From the NCBI RefSeq assembly GCF_004135675.1, contig NZ_QHLX01000009.1, positions 1 through 55,572 on the forward strand: a stretch of 55,572 bases of DNA, in the 5' to 3' direction. This stretch comes from Marinitoga lauensis (GTDB lineage Bacteria > Thermotogota > Thermotogae > Petrotogales > Petrotogaceae). A program made the translations under genes and the position numbers. The notes below the pieces were generated by a model. That model was not told the origin of the DNA and did no database searches. It saw only the letters and a program-made list of their open reading frames with translations. Shown piece after piece: positions 40,944-50,779 of this stretch; the stretch's first letter is position 1, and each line of letters starts with the position of its first letter.

Positions 40944-42220
40944 ATTACGAACGACTATTTATCAGGAATAATCGTGGCATTAAATTTTGGAGATATTGAT
41001 TTTGAAAAACAAATAGAAGAATTAAAATTATTATGCGAAAATATTGGTATTCAAATTATCACTGAGATATATCAAAAAAGGAGTCATATGGATAAAAAAT
41101 ATTATGTAGGAAAAGGAAAATTTTATGAGTTATCAGAATTAGTTAAAGCATATAATGTAGAAGTTGTTGTTTTTAACGATGCCCTTTCTAATACTCAAAG
41201 AAAAAATATTCAAGATTATCTGGGGAAGATATAAAAATAATAGATAGAAATGAAGTTATATTGGAAATCTTTAGAAGAAATGCAAAAACATCGGAAAGTA
41301 AATTACAGGTAGAACTGGCTACTTTAACATATGAATTACCTAAATTAATAGGACTTGGTAAAGAACTCTCGAGAATTGGTGGAGGTGCAAGAGGTACAGG
41401 GACTGGAACCAGGGGTTCTGGTGAAACGTTATTAGAATATAGAAGGCGTAATATAAAAGATAGAATAAACCATTTAAAAAAGCAATTGAAAGAAATTGAA
41501 CATGTAAGAAAAATAAAAAGTAAACAAAGGAATGAACTATATATTCCAAAACTTTCTATTTTGGGTTACACCAGTGCGGGAAAATCTACATTATTAAAAG
41601 CATTATCTGCAGATGAAAAAATATATGTGTCAAAAAAATTGTTTTCCACTTTGTCAACATTATCAAGAAGAGTCCAATTCCCTTCAGGACTATCCGCTAT
41701 TTTTTCAGATACAGTTGGATTTATCAGAAAATTACCTGTAGAACTAATAGAATCATTTAAATCAACACTAGATGAAATAAATTATACAGACGCAATTATA
41801 GAATTAATCGATGCCAGTGAGGAGAATTTTGAAGATAAAATGTTAGTTGTAGATAATATAGTAAGTGATATTTTAAGAGAAAATATACCGAGGTTTGTGG
41901 TATTTAATAAAATTGATAAATTGAATTTTGATAAAATACAACATATAAAAATGTTATATCCAGAGGCTATATTGGTTAGTGCAAAAAGTAAAGAAAGTGT
42001 TCATGAATTTTTGTTGCAACTCGAAAAAAAGCTTTTAGACTTTAAGGTGATAAAATCTAAAAAAATATTTGTTGAATATCATAATATATGGAAGATAGAA
42101 AAATTGAAAAATAATATAGGAATTAAACGGCAAAATCAAGTAGACAATGGTTATGAAATTGAAATAATAGCCAAAGAAAATTATTTAAATAAAATCCTAA
42201 AAGAAATATTGAATACTTAA
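40944..42220 (+). CDS. hflX: GTPase HflX (one frameshift)
   Basis: Ribosome-associated GTPase that splits stalled 70S ribosomes. The N-terminal HflX domain (KKYYVGKGKFYELSELV, VVFNDALSNTQRKNIQ) is followed by SRIGGGARGTGTGTRGSGE, then G1 GYTSAGKSTLL, G3 DTVGFIRKLP and G4 NKIDK. A single-base shift near 41225 splits it. The start is unclear: frame and homology reach up to ATT 40944, five bases after GGAGG; the first standard start is GTG 40974, without a site. Length about 425. It overlaps the convergent EamA gene by four bases. Confidence 0.9.
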
Positions 42221-43046
42221 TTCTGAAAAATATTTTTTTTATTTAAATTTGCCACAACAATACCAAAAAGCAGAATTATTGCTCCAAATATTTGCTTTGT
42301 TGTAAAGGTTTCATTTAATAATAAAAGCGACAGAATTGCGGAAAAAATTGGCTGAGCTAAAAACAATATAGCAGTTAAATTACTGCCGATATTTTTTTGA
42401 TGTTTTAACTGTAAATATATTACAACTATGCTTCCGATAAAAGCAGAATAAACAATTGTAATAAAAGAAAAGATATTGATATTCATAGGGACTTTGAAAA
42501 TAATTGAAGTTAGAAAACTAATAATCGTTACAGTTAAAAACTGATAAGTAAGTAAATCTTTTTCATTTATTTTTTTACTGAATTTAGTAATCAACACTAT
42601 ATGTAAAGCAAAACTTATAGCGCATATTAACATTAGAAGATCTCCAAAATTAAAACCATATATTCCTCCTGAAAGAAAGTAAGAACCTATTATTGAAAAG
42701 ACAAAACCGGCACCCTGATATTTATTTATTTTTTCTCTGTCTATTATATATGCAAATAATGGAATCAAAATTATATATTGTGAGGTAATAAACCCGGCTT
42801 TTGTAGCTGTGGTAAATTTAATACCTACTATTTGAGTTATATATCCAATAGAAAGTACCAATCCGAGAATAAAAGAGTACAGAAAATTTCCTTTTTTAAA
42901 TAATAAAAAGGAAAATATTGTGGCTATTAAAAATCGTAGAAAAACATAGGTTAAAGGATTAACGTTTGAAAGTCCAATTTTCTGTATTGGAAAAGTGCTT
43001 CCATCAGTATTGAGGCTAATAATATATATATCATGGATTTTTTCAT
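42217..43046 (-). CDS. EamA/DMT-family transporter (one frameshift)
   Basis: About 276 residues and ten membrane helices from two EamA repeats. FPIQKIGLSNVNPLTYVFLR near the start and KAGFITSQYIILIPLFAYII are typical of drug/metabolite exporters; the second repeat includes GSNLTAILFLAQPIFSAIL. A shift near 43005 separates the first 15 residues. ATG 43046 has only a weak GGTG site. Substrate unknown; the family exports amino acids, nucleotides or toxic metabolites. Confidence 0.8.
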
Positions 43047-43147
43047 AATATCACCGTAATAATGTATTTTTAAGTATTATATCATAAAAATTCTGTTATA
43101 ATATATATGTAGTATGCATATATATTATATAGAATTGGGGTGAAATA

Positions 43148-44077
43148 ATGGGAAATGTATTTGGACCAGTGCCTTCAAGAAGATTGGGAAATTCTTTAGG
43201 GATAAATTTAACACCATTAAAAACATGTAATTATTCCTGTGTGTATTGTCAATTAGGAAAAACAACAAATTTTACTAACGAAAGAAAAGAATATATACCT
43301 ACAGAAGAAATTATAGAAGAATTAAACGAAACTATAACAAAAACTCAAATTCCTATTGATTATATCACCTTTGTAGGCGATGGTGAGCCAACATTACATT
43401 CAGGAATAGGAGAGATTATAAAATGGATAAGAGAGAAATATGGTGACAAATATAAAATTGCAGTTGTGACAAATGGATCTTTATTTTACCTTGAGGAGGT
43501 TCGAAAAGATTTAAAAAATGTCGATGTAATTTTACCAAGTATTGATGCACCAGATGAAAAAAAGTATAAATTGATAAATAGACCGATTATGAAGATAGAA
43601 TATAAGAAAGTTTTAGAAGGATTAAAAATGTTTGTAAAAGAGTTTAAAGGAAAAGTATGGATAGAAATAATGTTGATAAAAGGGCTAAATGATTCAAGGG
43701 AAGATATCGATAAAATTGCTGAAATTATAAAATCCATTGATCCAATACCTGAAAAAGTATTTATAAATGTTCCTGTAAGACCACCAGTAGAGAAATGGGT
43801 AAGAATTCCTGAACAAAAATCTATATTATATGCATTAAAAACAATCCCTAATTCGTCATCCATAGCTTTTAGGGAAGAAGGGGAATTTGATATTAGTCGA
43901 TATTCCAATTCATATGAAGCAATATTAGACATAACCTTAAAACATCCATTACGTATTGAACAGGCTAAAAAGATAATATCAGAATTCAATGAAAACACAG
44001 AAATAGTAGTAAATAAATTAATCAAAGCTCTTAAAATTGTGGAGTATGACAACGAAAAATACCTGATAAAATGGTAA
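43148..44077 (+). CDS. Radical SAM protein, COG0731 type
   Basis: 309 residues. FGPVPSRRLGNSLGINL at the start and CNYSCVYCQLG, the CxxxCxxC iron-sulfur motif, identify the group related to wyosine-base formation enzymes. FVGDGEPTLH and VTNGSLF follow in the usual radical SAM barrel order. The C-terminal 60 residues look like a small winged-helix. The gene is alone, after a TATAAT-rich promoter region. Substrate unknown. This enzyme is intact and is separate from the peptide locus maturase at 50.8 kb. Confidence 0.88.
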   Translation: MGNVFGPVPSRRLGNSLGINLTPLKTCNYSCVYCQLGKTTNFTNERKEYIPTEEIIEELNETITKTQIPIDYITFVGDGEPTLHSGIGEIIKWIREKYGDKYKIAVVTNGSLFYLEEVRKDLKNVDVILPSIDAPDEKKYKLINRPIMKIEYKKVLEGLKMFVKEFKGKVWIEIMLIKGLNDSREDIDKIAEIIKSIDPIPEKVFINVPVRPPVEKWVRIPEQKSILYALKTIPNSSSIAFREEGEFDISRYSNSYEAILDITLKHPLRIEQAKKIISEFNENTEIVVNKLIKALKIVEYDNEKYLIKW

Positions 44078-44191
44078 AAAAGTGAATTTTCTACAAATCC
44101 TTCGTGAAGTGAAGCGTTGACATCTTGAAATTTATTCTTTTTTATGATATTATAATTATGTTTATAAAATAAACAAAAGTTAGGTGATAAA

Positions 44192-45280
44192 ATGACTGAT
44201 AGAGAAAAAGAAATATTGAAGCTTATTGAAGAAAATCCATTTATTTCTCAAGAAGAAATTGCATCTATTTTAAATATCGCAAGGTCGTCGGTAGCAATTC
44301 ATATTACAAACCTTATTAGAAAAGGATATATTTTAGGAAGAGGATATATTATTAACAACAATAATTACGTTTTAGTAATTGGTGGAGCAAATATTGATAT
44401 TACTGGATTTCCTAAAAATGAAATAATATTAAAAGATTCTAATCCCGGAAAAGTAAAACTATCATTAGGTGGAGTTGGAAGAAACATAGCAGAGAATTTA
44501 ACTCGATTAGATATAAATGTAAAGTTTGTAACTGCTATTGGAAATGATATTTATGGTAAGAAAATTTTAGAACACTCAAAAGAAGTAGGAATAGATATGG
44601 GAAGTTCATTAATTTCTGCTAAAGCTCCAACATCTACATATTTAGCTATTTTAGATAAAAATAGAGATATGGAAGTGGCTATTTCAGACATGGATGTATG
44701 TAATGAATTAACAATAGACTTTTTAAAGTCGAGAAAAGGTATAATTCAAAATAGTGAAGTATTGGTTTTAGATACAAATCTGCCAGAAGAAAGCATAAAA
44801 TTTTTATTAGAAACGTATAAAAAACCAATATTTTTAGATACGGTTTCGACTACTAAAACAAAAAAGGTAAAAAATATTATTGGTAAGTTCCATACTATTA
44901 AACCAAACAAATTAGAAGCAGAAATTTTATCCGATATTGAAATTAATAATGAGAATGATGCGAGAAAAGCATGTGATGTACTAATTTCAAAAGGTGTAAA
45001 ACAGGTGTTTTTAACAATGGGAAAAGATGGAATAATATGTGCTAATGAAAATGAAAATATAAAAATAGATATTCCAGAAATTCAAGTTGTTAACGCTACT
45101 GGTGCAGGAGATGCCTTTAGTGCCGCATTAGTATATTCTTATCTAAATGATTTTGATTTAGAAAAAACTGGGAAATTTGCTTTAGGCGCTTCATTAATTG
45201 CATTAAAATCAGAAAATACTATTTCAGAAAATTTAAGTGGTGAAAATATAGAAAAAATTATAAAGGAGCTGAAAATATGA
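44192..45280 (+). CDS. psuK: Pseudouridine kinase with N-terminal HTH
   Basis: 362 residues. Residues 1-50 form a winged helix ([35 protein letters not shown]), found fused to PfkB kinases of this group and possibly self-regulatory. The kinase part has [27 protein letters not shown] and the signature [15 protein letters not shown]. It phosphorylates pseudouridine for cleavage by PsuG. The last bases overlap psuG (ATGA), which secures the assignment. Confidence 0.92.
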   Translation: MTDREKEILKLIEENPFISQEEIASILNIARSSVAIHITNLIRKGYILGRGYIINNNNYVLVIGGANIDITGFPKNEIILKDSNPGKVKLSLGGVGRNIAENLTRLDINVKFVTAIGNDIYGKKILEHSKEVGIDMGSSLISAKAPTSTYLAILDKNRDMEVAISDMDVCNELTIDFLKSRKGIIQNSEVLVLDTNLPEESIKFLLETYKKPIFLDTVSTTKTKKVKNIIGKFHTIKPNKLEAEILSDIEINNENDARKACDVLISKGVKQVFLTMGKDGIICANENENIKIDIPEIQVVNATGAGDAFSAALVYSYLNDFDLEKTGKFALGASLIALKSENTISENLSGENIEKIIKELKI

Positions 45281-46185
45281 TAAAAGATTATCTGGTAATA
45301 TCAGAAGAGGTAAAAGATGCATTGGATTCAAATAAACCAGTTGTAGCACTGGAATCAACTATTATTTCACATGGAATGCCTTATCCGCAAAATGTTGAAA
45401 CTGCATTAAAAGTGGAGCAGATTGTTAGAGATAATGGAGCAATTCCTGCGACAATTGCTATAATAAATGGAAAATTAAAAGCTGGATTAAGTAAAGAAGA
45501 AATAGAATACTTAGGAAAAAAGGGCAGAGAAGTTATAAAAGTAAGTAGAAGAGACATACCTTATGTGGTTTCTAAAAAGTTAGATGGAGCTACAACAGTT
45601 GCTGGAACAATGATAATTGCATCTTTAGCAGGAATAAAAGTATTTGCAACTGGTGGTATTGGTGGAGTTCATAGAAACGCACAGGAAACATTTGATATTT
45701 CTGCCGATCTCCAGGAATTGGCAAATACAAATGTTGCAGTAGTTTGTGCTGGTGCAAAATCTATCTTAGACCTTGGTTTAACCTTAGAATATCTTGAAAC
45801 TTTTGGTGTTCCCGTAATTGGTTATCAAACAGTAGAATTACCAGCATTTTATACAAGAAAGAGTGGATTTAATGTAAATTTCAGATTGGATTCACCAGAA
45901 GAAATAGCAGACTTTTTAAAGGTAAAATGGGATCTTAATTTAAAAGGTGGGGCTGTTATTGCTAATCCAATTCCGGAAGAGTATCAAATGGATTATGATG
46001 CAATAACAAAAGCTATTGAAGATGCCTTAGCAGAAGCGGAAAAATTGGGTATTAAAGGTAAAGAAACTACACCATTCTTGTTATCAAAAATAAAAGATAT
46101 TACAGGTGGAAAAAGTTTGGAATCAAACATTCAATTAGTGTATAATAATGCGAAATTGGCTGCGCAAATTGCATCTTATTTGTAA
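45277..46185 (+). CDS. psuG: Pseudouridine-5'-phosphate glycosidase
   Basis: 302 residues, normal length. Cleaves pseudouridine 5'-phosphate to uracil and ribose 5-phosphate. [17 protein letters not shown] holds the catalytic Glu, [20 protein letters not shown] and [11 protein letters not shown] are conserved blocks, and [15 protein letters not shown] and [13 protein letters not shown] complete the family pattern. Translation is coupled to psuK through the ATGA overlap. Confidence 0.96.
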   Translation: MIKDYLVISEEVKDALDSNKPVVALESTIISHGMPYPQNVETALKVEQIVRDNGAIPATIAIINGKLKAGLSKEEIEYLGKKGREVIKVSRRDIPYVVSKKLDGATTVAGTMIIASLAGIKVFATGGIGGVHRNAQETFDISADLQELANTNVAVVCAGAKSILDLGLTLEYLETFGVPVIGYQTVELPAFYTRKSGFNVNFRLDSPEEIADFLKVKWDLNLKGGAVIANPIPEEYQMDYDAITKAIEDALAEAEKLGIKGKETTPFLLSKIKDITGGKSLESNIQLVYNNAKLAAQIASYL

Positions 46186-46210
46186 AAAAGTTAAATTACC
46201 CTTAACTTTT
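46186..46210 (+). terminator. Weak terminator after psuG
   Basis: AT-rich 9-bp stem AAAAGTTAA/TTAACTTTT with a 7-base loop; the T run is inside the stem. Confidence 0.5.
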
Positions 46211-46262
46211 CCTGAAAAATATGATATAATAATATCAGAACTAAACTTCAGGGAGGGATAAC

Positions 46263-46538
46263 ATGGCTAAATATATTTCAGATAGGATTGATTTAGATTT
46301 GATATTATTAAAACCAGTAGAAGATTTAAGGGTAGAAAAAATTTCTTTAGAAGAATTAAAACATGGGATTAAAGATGGGTTTGAAAGTCATATAAGATGT
46401 GAAGAAAAAGCAAAAGAAGTAAGTGAAAAATTAGGTATTGAAGTAAAAGCAAATGAAAATCCATATAAATTAAATAAAGATGATACCTTATATGTTGTTG
46501 GCGAAAAGGATTTTTATAGAGTAAAATACATATATTAA
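46263..46538 (+). CDS. Small protein, possibly DUF1874-like
   Basis: 91 residues with no signal or membrane segment. The stretch VEKISLEELKHGIKDGFES, then a helix and LNKDDTLYVVGE, has the order seen in DUF1874/B116-like small proteins known from archaeal viruses and some bacteria. The match is by pattern only and weak. The gene stands alone with a good GGAGGG site and its own terminator. Otherwise unknown. Confidence 0.5.
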   Translation: MAKYISDRIDLDLILLKPVEDLRVEKISLEELKHGIKDGFESHIRCEEKAKEVSEKLGIEVKANENPYKLNKDDTLYVVGEKDFYRVKYIY

Positions 46539-46549
46539 TATTAAAAATT

Positions 46550-46582
46550 AATGGTTTCGGTGTTATCCGAAACCATTTTTAT
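46550..46582 (+). terminator. Terminator after the 91-aa gene
   Basis: 11-bp stem AATGGTTTCGG/CCGAAACCATT with a 6-base loop and a following T run. Confidence 0.88.
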
Positions 46583-46609
46583 TTTCAAAAAATAAATAAC
46601 GAAATTTAA

Positions 46610-46638
46610 TTGACAGGACAAAATAAATGTAGTATAAT
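46610..46638 (+). promoter_or_regulatory. Consensus promoter for the ATPase gene
   Basis: TTGACA 46610-46615 and TATAAT 46633-46638 with 17-base spacing. Confidence 0.85.
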
Positions 46639-46650
46639 TATTATGCTAAA

Positions 46651-46693
46651 TAGTATTATACTATCTAGTATTATACTTTATAGTATAATACTA
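46651..46693. promoter_or_regulatory. Three near-palindromic iterons at the ATPase transcription start
   Basis: TAGTATTATACTA (46651-46663), TAGTATTATACT (46666-46677) and TAGTATAATACTA (46681-46693) are tandem units, each almost its own reverse complement. They begin about 12 bases after the -10, so a bound protein would block early transcription. A partial unit overlaps the -10. Confidence 0.75.
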
Positions 46694-46709
46694 AAATAGA
46701 GGTGATAAT

Positions 46710-48082
46710 ATGAAATTTTACAACAGAAAAAAAGAGAAAGATTTTTTAATAAAATCTCAAGCATAAACAAAAAGCTATTTATCGTTTTATACGGTCGTCG
46801 AAGAATAGGTAAAACCACATTAATAAAAGAAGTTTTTAAAAATAAAAATAATACATTTTACTATTTTATTGAAATGAAAAAAGAAGAAACGTTATTAAAA
46901 GAGTTAAGTTTAAGTATTTCTAAAAGTATATATGTAAAATGGTATGATCTTTTTTTGGAGTTATTTAAAAAATTTGATTATGTAATATTTGATGAATTCC
47001 AAAACCTTTTTAAAATAAATCCCGAAATATTGTATGCTTTTCAGCATGCATGGGATGAAAATATAAATACTACAAAATTAATCATACTTGGTTCATATGT
47101 TGGTATGATAAAAAAAATATTTACAGATGAAAAAATGCCAATGTTTGGAAGAAATGATTATCTATTAAGAATAAAAGAATTTTCTTTAAAAGAGTCTATT
47201 ATAATGCTTAAAGATTTCGGATATAACATCACAGAAGCTTTAGAAATATATAGTATTACAGGAGGTATTCCAAAATATCTATGGCTATTTGAAAATAAAA
47301 AAAATTTAAAAAAGTTGATTTTTGAAATATTTATAGATGAATTTTCACCTTTAAAAGAAGAAGCAAAAAATATTTTAATAACAGAATTTGGTTCTGAGCA
47401 CAAATCTTATTTCTCTATTTTAGAAGCATTATCTGGTGGTATGAAAAGTAGTTCTGAAATTTCTGACATTTCTGGTATTCCACAGACCAATTTGCCGAAA
47501 TATTTAAATGAATTGACGAATATATATGAAATTATATCCAAAGAAAAATCGTTGTTTTCAAAAAAAAGTAAAAACATTAAATATGCTATAAAAGATAAGT
47601 TTTATAATTTTTATTTTCAAAATATTTATAAGAATTTCTCACTAATTGAATTTATGCCAGAAAAAGCATTAGAAAAAATTTATAATAATTTTCAAACATA
47701 TATGGGGTTCCAATTTGAAAATATATCAAAACAGTTTATTTTTGAAAATCCTGAAATATTTGGGTTTACACCAACAACAATAGGAAAAAATTGGGGAAAA
47801 GTTCCATATAAAAAAAATGAATCTTATGATATAGATATTGTAGCTTATGATGAAACGAATGTTGTTTTTGTAGAATGTAAATGGACTAATGAAAAGGTTG
47901 ATGTTAGTACTTATGATAAATTAAGATTAAGAAGTGAATATATAAATACAGGAAATAGAAAAAAGAAATATGCCATTTTTTCTAAAAGTGGTTTTACAGA
48001 CCAATTGATAAATATGAAAAATTCTAATAATGATTTATTCTTATTTACTCCGGAAGATATAGAAAGAATATACAATATATAA
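46710..48082 (+). CDS. ATPase with DUF234 nuclease-like C-terminus (one frameshift)
   Basis: About 457 residues. Walker A is LYGRRRIGKTTLIKE and Walker B YVIFDEFQN; LIILGSYVGMI follows as sensor. A winged helix is at SSEISDISGIPQTNLPKYL. The C-terminal domain has DIDIVAYDETNVVFVECKW, a PD-(D/E)XK-like nuclease core (D...ExK becomes D...ECK). A missing T near 46745 breaks the first 18 residues. These DUF234-type ATPases are common in archaea and Thermotogae; their role is not known, though links to mobile DNA or defence are suggested. Confidence 0.85.
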
Positions 48083-48118
48083 TATAATTGATGCATAATA
48101 ATGAAAACAAAAAATAAT

Positions 48119-48150
48119 ATCTGGCCATTTAAACTGGCCAGGTTTATTTT
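48119..48150. terminator. Terminator between the convergent ATPase and TPR genes
   Basis: CTGGCCA (48121-48127) and TGGCCAG (48135-48141) with a 7-base loop, followed by T-rich sequence. Confidence 0.65.
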
Positions 48151-48155
48151 AATTT

Positions 48156-49760
48156 TTATACTTTCAAAAACTTCTCAATAATAGAATCAAGAAAAGCTCT
48201 TTCATCATCTTCAAAAGAGTAATATCCTAAAGCGACGCGTTTATAACCAAGACCATATTTAATTGCAAAATTTTTGATTTTACCTTCAGGATATGGAGTA
48301 ATTGGCCATTTAATATCATATCGAACGCAATTTCTCAAAAACATATCAAATATCCTCATTTCCTCATCACTGAGCTCAAAATAATGAAGAATAAAATCTT
48401 TGATATTCTTCACCTTTTTAAAAAGCTCAATGATGAGTTTTTTTCTTGCTATGTAAAATAAACTACCCTTGACAGGAAACGTATCTTCAGTAAAATGAGA
48501 ATTATTATAAAGGTTATTTATCAGAATTTCTTCATGAAAATCTAATAACATCAAGTTAAAAAAATACATCTTCTCATAATCCCTTGAAAAGTATTTAATG
48601 ATTTTATCTTTATCTCCTTCAAAAATCAATTTTAAAATACGACTCTTTGTAAAATATGGTTTTTCTATTAATGCTGTATATGTTGAAAAAAATAATTTAG
48701 GAATTTTATTTCTTGCAATTGTTTTGAATTTTACTATATTATTGTTGAAATTCTTTTTAAGATGAATCTTATAAATTTCATTATTTATAGCAAAAGGATA
48801 ATTAGAATTAAATGAAAGATTATAATCATCAATAATCTTTTTTAATTCGGAAGATTTTTTTGATGAATGATAACATTTTCTTTGAATTTTTTTTAATATA
48901 AAATCATTCAAGTTTTTTGTTAATTCGTAAGTTTTTATATTATCACTAAAGATAAATTTATTGAATTTATCATCAATTTTAAAATCAGGATATTATTATG
49001 CAATTTATAAATATTGTCAGTTATCTCAAAAATTTCTATATTATTGTTCATAAAATAAATCTCAAAAATAGTATCAAATTGATTATACATCTTTGGTAAA
49101 TCTTCAAAATAATAACCAAGATAATACTCTAACAAATTCGCTATATATAATGCTTTCTTTTTATCAACATTTCTTATCCACCACGCAGCATTATTTAATC
49201 CAGAACACATCATTGTAGGATGAGGAAATTCTTTAGCTAAAATATATCCTTCAATAGCCTTCTTATATGCTTCATCATATTTCTTTTCATCTCTAAACTT
49301 CCTTGCTTCAGAATATTTTAGTAATGACATCTGAACATAACTTTCATTATATTTATTACTGCATATATTTATATCACCTAAATCATCATTATAAATGGAA
49401 CTTAAATGTTTTAAACCTGGAAAAATTAAATTTCTAACATACTCTGGAATAACAGAAAAATTTTTTTTTCAAATAAAAGTATTCTTTTTTAGCGTACTCT
49501 TTTTTATCTAAAATAATAAGAATTTTTATCTTTTCAAATCTTGTAAGTTCTTTTAGTATTGTTGTTGTTGTTGAAATAATAATATTTGCATATTTAAGAG
49601 CAATATTATGTTTATTTTTCCATTTAGCTTTTAATAATTCAATATATAAATTTAAATGACTTTTTTTATCTAAAATTCCCATAACATAATTAAGGATAGG
49701 AAGAGAATATTTACCGTATTCAACAATACTAATAATTTTTTTTAAAGAAATTGCTTCCAT
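48156..49760 (-). CDS. Large TPR-like helical protein, possible peptide-sensing regulator (two frameshifts)
   Basis: About 535 residues joined from three frames (shifts near 49465 and 49005). The middle is a row of helical pairs with TPR character, e.g. ARKFRDEKKYDEAYKKAIEG and NAAWWIRNVDKKKALYIANL. I see no clear HTH; a C-terminal segment FAIKYGLGYKRVALGYYSF might be one. ATG 49760 follows AAGGTGATT. It is divergent from a short exported peptide and the Cys-rich peptide genes, the layout of a peptide-responsive regulator. That role is inference; it might also be a scaffold. Confidence 0.6.
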
Positions 49761-49990
49761 TTTAATCACCTTGTATAACTATCTTAATATGATTGTTTCA
49801 TAAAAATTCAAAATAAGTTAAAATTAAAAACCAAGGAAAAATCCAAAATGAAAAAACATGAAAAAATTTTTTGAATTTATTAATATAAGAGAAATACAAA
49901 AAATATTACATAAATGTAAAAGAAAACGAATTAATTAAAAATTAAAAAATTGCAGTTTCTAAAGCATTGATAAATAGCGGATTTTTATTT

Positions 49991-50011
49991 TGGTTTTGTT
50001 TAACAAAACCA
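49991..50011. promoter_or_regulatory. Perfect 21-base palindrome upstream of the peptide genes
   Basis: Arms TGGTTTTGTT and AACAAAACCA are separated by one T. It lies 42 bases before the first peptide start and about 230 bases from the divergent TPR gene, so it is a candidate operator. The rest of 49761-50052 is AT-rich without a clear promoter. Confidence 0.7.
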
Positions 50012-50052
50012 TAAAATTTCATTGATAAAATGAAAATTGTGGAGGTGAAAAA

Positions 50053-50184
50053 GTGAAAAAAATCATATTATTAATATTAATAATGTTTTTGTTTTCTATA
50101 ATTATTTTCAGTGATGAAAATAATGAAGATATTTATTCTACCGATTCAACCAATCCTCAAATTCAAACTGAAGTTTCTGAATAA
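50053..50184 (+). CDS. 43-aa peptide with signal-like N-terminus
   Basis: Start GTG 50053 lies close after GGAGGTG. The sequence starts with KK, then about 18 hydrophobic residues (IILLILIMFLFSIIIFS), then an acidic tail with DENNEDIYSTDS and no cysteine. This is the layout of an exported pro-peptide: a signal or membrane anchor plus a 20-24-residue mature part. It lies between the palindrome and the Cys-rich genes. It may be a pheromone, an immunity peptide or a small membrane protein; no family is recognised. Confidence 0.6.
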   Translation: MKKIILLILIMFLFSIIIFSDENNEDIYSTDSTNPQIQTEVSE

Positions 50185-50276
50185 AAAACAGCTCTATGCT
50201 CAATTGTTTCATTAATATTATAACATATGATACTTTTGTAATACAATGTGGTTTTATAAACTAAAATCAAAATTTT

Positions 50277-50288
50277 TCAGCCGGCTGA
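50277..50288. promoter_or_regulatory. GC-rich 12-base palindrome before the first Cys-rich gene
   Basis: TCAGCCGGCTGA is perfectly self-complementary and stands out in an AT-rich gap; T5 follows. It could be an operator or, with a CCGG loop, a weak terminator of the 43-aa gene. Confidence 0.5.
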
Positions 50289-50351
50289 TTTTTCTTTAGT
50301 GCTAAAAATTATGGGTAAATTTTTATAGGTAAATTAGAAAGGGGAAGATGA

Positions 50352-50498
50352 ATGGTATGGATTGAAAAAATCGAAGAAAAGAAAAAAACTGAATTTTGGT
50401 GCCCTTGCAAAGGACCTATATGTTTATTGGATTGCTGGTGGTTATGTACTTGTAATGGTCCAGGAGGATGTTATGAAGCATGTACAATAGTTCAATAA
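50352..50498 (+). CDS. Cys-rich precursor peptide A (48 aa, 8 Cys)
   Basis: Too short for normal gene calling. ATG 50352 has GAAAGGGGAAG just upstream. The N-terminus is M-V-W-I-E-K followed by a charged stretch, a short leader of about 16 residues. The core is FWCPCKGPICLLDCWWL, then CTCNGPGGC and a final Cys. Eight cysteines in 33 core residues with few charges suggest either a metal cluster or, given the SPASM enzyme next door, thioether or other cross-links. Most similar to peptide D in the CPCKGP block. Confidence 0.8.
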   Translation: MVWIEKIEEKKKTEFWCPCKGPICLLDCWWLCTCNGPGGCYEACTIVQ

Positions 50499-50632
50499 CT
50501 AAATGTTTTAAAGAATAAGAAATAAAATCCTAGGAATATGAAAAAAGATAGTTATTTTATAAAATTTAAAATTATCATAAAATGGATTAATAATACTAAT
50601 TTCAGAAATAAAAAACTTTGGGAGGTGAATGT

Positions 50633-50779
50633 ATGCAATGGATCGAAAAAAATAATGATTATATGCTTGAATTTGAATTTTCTTGTGCAATTTTAAGACT
50701 TATATGCCCGTGTTTTGGAGAAAGTTGTTTGTTTAAATGTAATTGTCAAGGAGATAATTCATGTCATGAACGAAGGTAG
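50633..50779 (+). CDS. Cys-rich precursor peptide B (48 aa, 7 Cys)
   Basis: ATG 50633 follows GGGAGGTG. Starts M-Q-W-I-E-K, then an acidic leader. The core has FSC, LICPCFGESC and ends CNCQGDNSC before HERR and the stop. The C-terminal CxCxGxxxC motif is shared with the other three peptides. The stop lies inside the open frame of the truncated radical SAM gene, so the 3' side of this gene is a probable deletion joint. Confidence 0.8.
   Translation: MQWIEKNNDYMLEFEFSCAILRLICPCFGESCLFKCNCQGDNSCHERR

Noticed and set aside
44101..44160. Strong promoter before psuK
   Set aside because: TTGACA at 44117 has no -10 at 16-18 bases; TATAAT at 44151 is 28 bases away.
46651..46693. CRISPR array
   Set aside because: Only three units of 12-13 bases with spacers of 2-3 bases, no Cas genes; they are better read as operators.
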